Shown here: positions 58,678 to 64,000 of the stretch, piece by piece
Layout: each line of letters starts with the position of its first letter
How positions within the stretch are numbered: the first letter of the stretch is position 1
Assembly (NCBI RefSeq): GCF_003065425.1
Contig: NZ_CP026949.1
Span: forward strand, 2,170,001 to 2,234,000
Direction: 5' to 3'
Origin: Mycetocola zhujimingii
Lineage (GTDB): Bacteria > Actinomycetota > Actinomycetes > Actinomycetales > Microbacteriaceae
Length of the DNA: 64,000 nucleotides
Position numbers and translations under genes: made by a program
Notes under the pieces: generated by a model
Database searches by the model: none
Seen by the model: the letters and a program-made list of their open reading frames with translations, nothing else
What the model was told of the DNA's origin: nothing

Positions 58678-59343
58678 TTAAAAGAGGGCAGCCGGGGGCA
58701 CGATCGGCGTCTGGGCGGCGAGCCTGTCGGACTCAGGAACCGTCGCTGCATCCTGAGGGACCTGCCCGTCCTTCCACCGGCGGAGCACACCTCCCGGCAC
58801 TTCCTCACGGACGAGACCGAAGCAAAAGTGGTCGCGCCAGTCCCCGTTGATGTGGATGTACCGTCTCCGGAGTCCCTCGTACCGGAAACCCAGCTTCTCG
58901 ACGACCCTCAGGCTCGGCGCATTCTCTGGGCGAATGCAGATCTCCACCCGGTGCAGACCCAGCTGCGAGAAACAGTGGTCGGTGGCAAGAGCAACCGATG
59001 TCGGGGTGACGCTCTTGCCGGCGAACCTTTCGGACACCCAGTAGCCCAGCGTCGCGGACGACAGCGAACCGTAGGTGATTCCCGACACGTTGAGCTGGCC
59101 GGCGAGTTCGCCGTCGTACTCCATCACGAGAGGCAGGCCCGTGCCCGCCCTGGCGCTGGAGAGCAGCGAACGGATGCTCGCGCGCATGTCAAAGGACCGC
59201 GGCGCGTACGGGCTCGTCGCCTCCCACTGACGCAGCCAGGATCGGTTGCTGAGGAGTTCACGCTCCATCGCCCGTGCGTCGCGCAACCGGACCAAGCGCA
59301 CGGTGATGGGGCCCTCGGTCAGAACGGGGACGGGAAGAGCCAA
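58678..59343 (-). CDS. rimJ: GNAT N-acetyltransferase, RimJ/RimL type
   Basis: A 221-aa acetyltransferase of the ribosomal-protein alanine N-acetyltransferase class. Seen: VRLRDARAMERELLSNRSWLRQWEATSP at residues ~17-44, the acetyl-CoA-binding SSATLGYWVSERFAGKSVTPTSVALATDHCF near 95-125, and NAPSLRVVEKLGFRYEGLRRRYIHINGDWRDHF, the classic RimJ ending. The start is a rare TTG at 59343, with AGGAGA 6 nt upstream. It follows galU by 30 bp in the same direction. Confidence 0.92.
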   Translation of the reverse strand: MALPVPVLTEGPITVRLVRLRDARAMERELLSNRSWLRQWEATSPYAPRSFDMRASIRSLLSSARAGTGLPLVMEYDGELAGQLNVSGITYGSLSSATLGYWVSERFAGKSVTPTSVALATDHCFSQLGLHRVEICIRPENAPSLRVVEKLGFRYEGLRRRYIHINGDWRDHFCFGLVREEVPGGVLRRWKDGQVPQDAATVPESDRLAAQTPIVPPAALF

Positions 59344-59373
59344 CCCGGGTCTCCTTCGATAAAAAACGTCGAA

Positions 59374-60267
59374 CTAGTCGAGTTTGCTGGCGAATTCCTT
59401 GATCCAGGGCTTGAGGTCGGCCCCGAGGTCGTCGCGGTCTGAGGCGAGCTGGATGATGGCCTTGATGTAATCGAGGCGGTCTCCGGTGTCGTAGCGTCGG
59501 CCACGGAAGATGACGCCGTAAACACCGCCGGCGATCGAGTCGTCCGCCGCGAGGACCTGCATGGCATCCGTCAGCTGGATCTCGCCACCCTTGCCAGGTG
59601 CCGTGGTCTCGAGAACGTCGAAGATCTCCGGGCGCAGGACATACCGGCCGATGATCGCGAGGTTCGACGGTGCGTCTTCCGGCGCCGGTTTCTCGACCAG
59701 GCCGGTGATCTTCACCACGTCAGGATTGTCCGTCGCCTCGACCGCGGCGCACCCATACATCTGGATCGTTGCCGGGTCGACCTCCATCAGGGCGATGATC
59801 GTCGCCTGACGGCTTTCCTGCTCCTCGATCATCGTCGTGAGCAACGGGTCGCGGGCATCGATCAGGTCATCGCCGAGCAGAACCGCGAACGGTTCGTCAC
59901 CGACGTGCCTGCGCGCGCGAAGCACCGCGTGGCCAAGACCCTTCGGGTCACCCTGGCGCAGGAAGTGGATATCAGCCAGCTCGCTCGACTCCACGACCCG
60001 ATTCAGCCGCTTCTCGTCGCCCTTCTCCTCAAGCGCCAGTTCGAGTTCGGTGACCCGGTCGAAGTGGTTCGCGAGCGCGTTCTTGTTGCGGCCGATGATC
60101 ATCAGGACATCATTGAGCCCGGCACTGACGGCCTCCTCGACGACATACTGGATCGCTGGCTTATCGACGACGGGAAGCATCTCTTTCGGGAGCGCTTTCG
60201 TTGCCGGCAGGAACCGGGTACCGAGTCCCGCTGCGGGAATAACAACTTTGCGTACTGGCTGAGGCAT
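59374..60267 (-). CDS. galU: UTP--glucose-1-phosphate uridylyltransferase
   Basis: Makes UDP-glucose, the donor for glucan, trehalose and glycolipid synthesis. It is 297 aa, with VVIPAAGLGTRFLPATKALPKEMLPVVDKPAIQY at residues 8-41 and LLGDDLIDARDPLL near 130, followed by GLVEKPAPEDAPSNLAIIGRYVL near 185. Leaderless-type element TACTGT lies 6 nt before the ATG. It is divergent from the 5-FTHF cyclo-ligase gene, as in mycobacteria. UDP-glucose is the expected substrate of the GT2 operon nearby. Confidence 0.96.
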   Translation of the reverse strand: MPQPVRKVVIPAAGLGTRFLPATKALPKEMLPVVDKPAIQYVVEEAVSAGLNDVLMIIGRNKNALANHFDRVTELELALEEKGDEKRLNRVVESSELADIHFLRQGDPKGLGHAVLRARRHVGDEPFAVLLGDDLIDARDPLLTTMIEEQESRQATIIALMEVDPATIQMYGCAAVEATDNPDVVKITGLVEKPAPEDAPSNLAIIGRYVLRPEIFDVLETTAPGKGGEIQLTDAMQVLAADDSIAGGVYGVIFRGRRYDTGDRLDYIKAIIQLASDRDDLGADLKPWIKEFASKLD

Positions 60268-60273
60268 CTACCA

Positions 60274-60279
60274 ACAGTA
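60274..60279 (-). promoter_or_regulatory. -10-like element for leaderless galU start
   Basis: TACTGT on the minus strand, 6 nt before ATG 60267. Confidence 0.5.
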
Positions 60280-60380
60280 GCGGGATGCTGCCATCTGCGT
60301 GTGGATCCGGTACCGCGGGGCGCGGCAGCGGCACCCGAAGAAGCTGTGCACCACGGATGCCCGCGTTCAGGCGCGCCGCC

Positions 60381-60386
60381 TAGAAT
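60381..60386 (+). promoter_or_regulatory. -10-like element for leaderless 5-FTHF cyclo-ligase start
   Basis: TAGAAT, 6 nt before ATG 60393. Confidence 0.55.
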
Positions 60387-60392
60387 GGGGCT

Positions 60393-60971
60393 ATGCCAAC
60401 CCAGGTGGACCATCAGAAACGTGCCCTCCGTGCCGAGCTGCGGGAGCGGCGACAGAACCTGACGACGTCAGAGCGCGAGAACGCGTCCACCGGATTCACC
60501 GACAACCTCATTGCGCTGGCCACACGCCGGGGCGCGACGAGCATCGCCTGCTACCTGTCGGCGCCGAATGAGCCGAACACCCGTCCCTTCGTGAACTGGG
60601 CACTCGCCAACGGCATCCGCGTCCTGTTCCCCATCAGCCGCGAAGACGGCCTGCTGGACTGGACCGTCGGTGAAACCGGTTCAGAGGTTGAGGGTCTTTA
60701 TGGAATGCCCGAGCCTGTCGGTGAACTCCTCGGCCCCATTGCGATCAATGAGGTCGACTTGATCCTTGTGCCCGCTGCGGCTGTGAGCCCTGACGGGATG
60801 CGAATGGGATGGGGCCGCGGATACTTCGACAAGACCCTCGGCTCGATGGAGAAATGCCCACCCGTCTACGCGATCGTCTTCGACAGTGAGGTGCGGGCCG
60901 ACGTGCCATTCGAGAAGCACGACGAACGGGTCGACGGGGTCGTCACGCCGTCACGCATTCTCGACTTTTAA
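60393..60971 (+). CDS. 5-formyltetrahydrofolate cyclo-ligase
   Basis: Converts 5-formyl-THF to 5,10-methenyl-THF with ATP, recycling a folate by-product. It is 192 aa, with KRALRAELRERRQNLTTSERE near residue 7 and the family core VDLILVPAAAVSPDGMRMGWGRGYFDKTL near 122-150, followed by the C-terminal FEKHDERVDGVVTPSRIL. It heads the plus-strand run cyclo-ligase, fmdB, mscL, the order conserved in mycobacteria. Confidence 0.95.
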   Translation: MPTQVDHQKRALRAELRERRQNLTTSERENASTGFTDNLIALATRRGATSIACYLSAPNEPNTRPFVNWALANGIRVLFPISREDGLLDWTVGETGSEVEGLYGMPEPVGELLGPIAINEVDLILVPAAAVSPDGMRMGWGRGYFDKTLGSMEKCPPVYAIVFDSEVRADVPFEKHDERVDGVVTPSRILDF

Positions 60972-61033
60972 CCTCACACCCGACCCCATTGGCGCCATCG
61001 GCGCCACCGCCGCGACCATTTCAGGAAACCCGA

Positions 61034-61372
61034 ATGCCCACATATTCATACAAGTGCACTGTCTGTGACACCGCCTTTGACATCCAGCAGTCATTCACCG
61101 ACGATTCGCTCACTGAGTGCCCGGAATGCGCTGGCAGGCTGCGCAAGCTGTACAGCGCGGTCGGGGTATCGTTCACCGGTTCAGGGTTCTATCGCAACGA
61201 TTCCCGCGCTTCGGGGTCCAGGGAGTCGTCCGGGTCGAGCTCGTCCAGCGGAAAAAAGGACGGTGCTGGCTCGAAGGACTCTGCCGGTGCCACGAAGGAA
61301 AAGGTATCGTCGTCGCCTGCCAGCGGTTCCGCCGGATCGTCGAACGCCGGTAGCGCCGCCACCGCTTCGTGA
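61034..61372 (+). CDS. FmdB-family zinc-ribbon protein
   Basis: A 112-aa protein. The first ~45 residues are an FmdB zinc ribbon: PTYSYKCTVCDTAFDIQQSF with Cys8/Cys11 and ECPECAGRLRKLYSAVGVSFTGSGFYR with a second CxxC. The remaining ~60 residues are a low-complexity Ser/Gly/Lys/Ala tail, probably disordered. AGGAAA lies 6 nt before the ATG at 61034. The family is a putative regulator of unknown mechanism. It overlaps mscL by 4 bp if mscL starts at 61369. Confidence 0.92.
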   Translation: MPTYSYKCTVCDTAFDIQQSFTDDSLTECPECAGRLRKLYSAVGVSFTGSGFYRNDSRASGSRESSGSSSSSGKKDGAGSKDSAGATKEKVSSSPASGSAGSSNAGSAATAS

Positions 61373-61791
61373 ACATGGGGGATAAATTGCTCAAGGGATT
61401 CAAAGACTTCATCATGCGGGGCAATGTCATCGACCTTGCCGTCGCCGTCGTCATCGGAGCCGCGTTCACCGCTGTCGTCAACTCGATCGTCGAGCGCATC
61501 TTCAACCCGCTGATCGGGGCTCTGTTCCAGGCCGACAGCCTCGACAACGCGCTCATCGTCTCGGTTGGCGATGCGAAGCTGCAATTCGGCGCGGTTATCG
61601 GCGCAATTATCAGCTTCCTGATCATCGCGGCCGTGGTGTACTTCGTCTTCGTGCTGCCGATCAACACCATGAAGGAACGCGCCGAGGCCAAGCGCAAGGC
61701 CGGCATCGTCGAAGAGAAGGCCCCGGTCACAGAGATCGACGTCCTCACCGAGATTCGCGACCTGCTGGCCAGGAGCAACCTCAAGGAGTAG
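61369..61791 (+). CDS. mscL: Large-conductance mechanosensitive channel MscL
   Basis: A 140-aa channel that opens under extreme membrane tension to release solutes on osmotic downshock. It has KGFKDFIMRGNVIDLAVAVVIGAAFTAVVNSIVERIFNPLIG (TM1 and pore) and TM2 at about 80-104 (FGAVIGAIISFLIIAAVVYFVFVLP), plus a charged C-terminal helix. The start is GTG 61369, overlapping the fmdB stop (GTGA); ATG 61375 is the alternative, and neither has its own Shine-Dalgarno, so coupling to fmdB is likely. Confidence 0.96.
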   Translation: MNMGDKLLKGFKDFIMRGNVIDLAVAVVIGAAFTAVVNSIVERIFNPLIGALFQADSLDNALIVSVGDAKLQFGAVIGAIISFLIIAAVVYFVFVLPINTMKERAEAKRKAGIVEEKAPVTEIDVLTEIRDLLARSNLKE

Positions 61792-61874
61792 CGGTCGCGG
61801 CGGCTGCTCACCACCACGCGTCCGACCACCGGATCACGGATCCGTCGGTCCCGAACCACCGATCGGTGAACGTC

Positions 61875-61925
61875 CGGTCAGCCCTGGTGCGGGGTCAACC
61901 CCAGTGCGCGGTTAACCCCAGTGCG
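61875..61925. repeat. Three tandem copies of a 17-bp repeat at the stop of a small gene
   Basis: Copies at 61875-61891, 61892-61908 and 61909-61925. On the minus strand each reads CGCAC..GGGKTRACC-like, and the copy at the gene end encodes His-Trp-Gly-stop. The two downstream copies repeat this out of frame. The copies differ at two to four bases. Confidence 0.85.
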
Positions 61926-62187
61926 GCGGGACGTCCTGGAGCAGCTGTGCGTCGTTCGGACCGGCCGCGGGCGGCCGCGCTGCAGACGGCCCACCCCAGG
62001 ATCGGTCGCTGTCTTCGGCGGCGAGAACGGCCTCCCGGGTGGCCTGCGGCGTCGGGTCCGTTCCTGGCATCGGCGGAAGCACCGCCCGGCGTGAACCGGG
62101 AACACGGCGTACTCGCTCTGCATCCGGTGTCCTGACATCGCCCGGTTGGGGCGATTCAGGGGCTTCGGGTCCAGACTGGTTCGACAC
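61912..62187 (-). CDS. Conserved small hypothetical protein
   Basis: A 91-aa, Pro/Ala-rich, probably disordered protein ending in a conserved-looking tail: SDRSWGG near residue 62 and NDAQLLQDVPPHWG at the end. Start is GTG 62187, with TACACT 7 nt upstream, so it is probably leaderless. No known function. It lies 5 bp downstream of the helicase stop, and its -10 element overlaps that stop codon. The stop codon is inside a tandem repeat. Confidence 0.7.
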   Translation of the reverse strand: MSNQSGPEAPESPQPGDVRTPDAERVRRVPGSRRAVLPPMPGTDPTPQATREAVLAAEDSDRSWGGPSAARPPAAGPNDAQLLQDVPPHWG

Positions 62188-62192
62188 GTCGA

Positions 62193-64000
62193 TCAGTGTA
62201 CGCGCTCCTGCTGGCCGTGCTCAGGGACGTCCGCGACGTCGCTGGCGGCATCCGATTCGTGACTGCTCCCGGCGTCGGCGCCCCGCGACGGAACACCGAG
62301 CATCGTCAGAATCTTTCGCGTCACCCCGTCGGGGTCGCTGAAGAGGTCGAAGCTGTGTACCCGGAGGTAGTGCCAGCCGAGGCGGCGCAACACGTCCGGG
62401 CGCAGGCGCAACGACTCCCGCAGCGAGTCGCTGCTCACTTCGGGATCGGACTCCACGGCGATCGCCTTGCCCTCGTACGCCGCGACCAGGGCGAGCTTGC
62501 CCCGATAGCCGACCTCGACCGACAAACCGTGGCGGTACAACCGCTCGGCGAGGTCGATGAGCATGGGCTCAGCACCGTCTGTCGCGGGAGGCGCCGGGAC
62601 GTGCTGTACCGGCTGCTTGAGGATCTCTGCGAGTGCTCCGATGCCGTGCTGCATCCGATCGGTGTCGATGTCTTCGGGACGGATGCACGACACGATCACC
62701 ATGGATCGCCTCGCCCTCGTCATTCCGACCGCGAGCAGGCGATCCCCACCCGGCCGGGCAAGGGCGCCGAAGTTCGAGAGCACACGACCGTGCGGGGTCA
62801 CGCCGTAACCGAGCGAGAAAATAACCCGGTCGCGACTCTCCGCCACTGACTGCTCGAGAGTGAGCACCGAGAACGGCTCTGGTCGTTCCTTGAGGATGAA
62901 ATCAGAGAGGTCGCTGCGCATGGCAAACGCTGAGATGACGGCCTGGTGCACACGGGTGGCGTGCTTCTCGCTCGCGGTGACGACCATGAGCGATTCACGC
63001 GGGCGGTTGATGGCGTGCTCGAGCACGAGGTTGACCACGCGGGCGACCTCGGCGTCGACACTCTCCACTCCCCCGGTTTCCGGGTCCGGCATGCCATGGC
63101 CGTTGGGAACGTAGTCGAGCGTGAGGCTGCCGTGGCCCAGGAACGACCCTGCCCAGGGCAGTGACTCGATCTCGCCACCGTAGAACCTGTGGTTAACCAG
63201 CTCGGCCAGATCCTCACCACCGGCGCGGTAACTGCGCGTCAGGGTCAGGGTCGGCAGCAGGCCGGACAGTCGTGCGAGAGCGGAGTCGGCGTGCCTGGCG
63301 TCGACATCGTCAGCGCCGGCAGCCGGCGTCGGCACCCCAATGGCGACGGTGAACGGCGTCGGGCTTTGCGTGACGGGGTCGCCGACGGCAACGACCTGGC
63401 GTGCGCGTCGGATGGCTCCGGCGTTCTCAGCGAGGGTGGTTGCCCCGGCGTCGACGAGGAACACCGTGTCGAACCGGACACTCTCGGGGATGAGGTGGGC
63501 TTCGTACACCGATGTAAGCCACACCGGGGAGAGCACGCGAGAGAGGTGAGGTGCCGTGCTCTCGAGCTTCGACGGGGTTGCACCCTCGGTGCGGAGAAGC
63601 TTCTTGAGTGCGGTGGCCTCATCCGGGTAATCGACGAGGCCGATCTTCCAGTTCTCGGAGAGCAGGGCGCCGAGCAGCGCGCCGGTCGAGGAGGCATGCG
63701 CTTCGTCGACGAGGCGGAAGTCTGCTTCGAGCCTGTCGATGACACTGGTGTTCGCACCAAGCAGCGCACGGTCCGTCGTGAGCATGTGCTCGAGCACCGA
63801 CTGCCACCAGGCGAGTTCAAGCTCATTTGCAACCTTGGCCTCGGGGACATGGCGCACCGAGAGGTCTGTGATGAGTGGGGCAAGGCCCTTCTCACGGAGC
63901 TCAGCAATGAGCGTCGTCCGCTCCTGGAGGTTCTCCATCACCGCGGAGTCTGCTGCCAGTCCCGACATGAGCCTGACGAGCTCCTTGACGGGCATCGACA
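62193..64000 (-). CDS. Large superfamily 1 (Upf1/AAA-type) helicase with C-terminal nuclease-like domain, 3' part
   Basis: The C-terminal 602 residues; the 5' part is beyond the right edge, and the frame is open to base 64000. Seen: FDTVFLVDAGATTLAENAGAIRRARQVVAVGDPVTQSP (motif II/III region; the Walker B DEAx is VDAG here), LTRSYRAGGEDLAELVNHRFYGG (motif IV), SLMVVTASEKHATRVHQAV, and RDRVIFSLGYGVTPHGRVLSNFGALARPGGDRLLAVGMTRARRSMVIVS (motifs V/VI). The last ~150 residues (YRHGLSVEVGYRGKLALVAAYEGKAIAVESDP, LGWHYLRVHSFDLFSDP) resemble a Vsr/DUF559-like endonuclease fold. Walker A is outside the window. Confidence 0.85.
   Translation of the reverse strand, partial: SMPVKELVRLMSGLAADSAVMENLQERTTLIAELREKGLAPLITDLSVRHVPEAKVANELELAWWQSVLEHMLTTDRALLGANTSVIDRLEADFRLVDEAHASSTGALLGALLSENWKIGLVDYPDEATALKKLLRTEGATPSKLESTAPHLSRVLSPVWLTSVYEAHLIPESVRFDTVFLVDAGATTLAENAGAIRRARQVVAVGDPVTQSPTPFTVAIGVPTPAAGADDVDARHADSALARLSGLLPTLTLTRSYRAGGEDLAELVNHRFYGGEIESLPWAGSFLGHGSLTLDYVPNGHGMPDPETGGVESVDAEVARVVNLVLEHAINRPRESLMVVTASEKHATRVHQAVISAFAMRSDLSDFILKERPEPFSVLTLEQSVAESRDRVIFSLGYGVTPHGRVLSNFGALARPGGDRLLAVGMTRARRSMVIVSCIRPEDIDTDRMQHGIGALAEILKQPVQHVPAPPATDGAEPMLIDLAERLYRHGLSVEVGYRGKLALVAAYEGKAIAVESDPEVSSDSLRESLRLRPDVLRRLGWHYLRVHSFDLFSDPDGVTRKILTMLGVPSRGADAGSSHESDAASDVADVPEHGQQERVH
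62195..62200 (-). promoter_or_regulatory. -10-like element for the small hypothetical gene, overlapping the helicase 3' end
   Basis: TACACT on the minus strand, 7 nt before GTG 62187; overlaps the helicase stop codon by one base. Confidence 0.45.

Overview
The window is a high-GC, gene-dense chromosomal segment of an actinobacterium, most probably Microbacteriaceae. This is inferred from the mycobacterial-type protein mannosyltransferase, class Ib nrdHIEF, the MetQ/MetN/MetI set and the conserved order of housekeeping genes; the species cannot be named from sequence alone. No insertion sequence, prophage, integrase or CRISPR array was seen. Only the two edge genes (ManD-like dehydratase, UvrD/AAA-type helicase) are truncated.

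Layout. 1-6 kb: gnd, a CPBP-like membrane protein, and the glmU-prs pair behind tRNA-Gln. 6-9.3 kb: a MarR regulator converging on the methionine importer metQNI. 9.5-14.4 kb: an arabinoside import and hydrolysis operon (binding protein, two permeases, GH51). 14.5-16.2 kb: a fatty-acid desaturase divergent from a cold-shock gene. 16.3-25.3 kb: the actinobacterial housekeeping cluster pmt / rsmI, metG-tatD-rsmA-ispE-ABC-F. 25.3-29.8 kb: a sulfur and serine group (YeiH-type exporter, metY, CoA-binding protein, sdaA). 29.8-34 kb: yyaL, oxidoreductases and DUF1684. 34-38 kb: hrpA. 38-40.6 kb: a polar amino-acid ABC importer. 40.8-44 kb: DUF2255, an M23-like protein, a serine hydrolase and a small HTH protein. 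44.2-48 kb: nrdHIEF with paired NrdR boxes and upstream DnaA-box-like sites. 48.4-52.3 kb: MFS transporter, FMN reductase, DUF445, DUF1801. 52.5-57 kb: a tightly coupled GT2 glycan synthase / membrane-fusion protein / GH81 lipoprotein operon. 57-62.2 kb: tRNA-Ala, rimJ-like gene, galU, 5-FTHF cyclo-ligase, fmdB, mscL. 62.2-64 kb: the 3' part of a large helicase.

The most interesting system is the GT2-MFP-GH81 operon, which looks like a Gram-positive beta-glucan (beta-1,3 or mixed-linkage) synthesis and export module; galU in the same window could supply UDP-glucose. Two sequence-level themes also recur. Many genes have a -10-like TAnnnT hexamer placed 5-8 nt before the start codon, which suggests leaderless mRNAs. 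Short tandem repeats of 14-17 bp sit exactly at gene boundaries, including eight copies of a Shine-Dalgarno-containing 14-mer before the GH51 gene.
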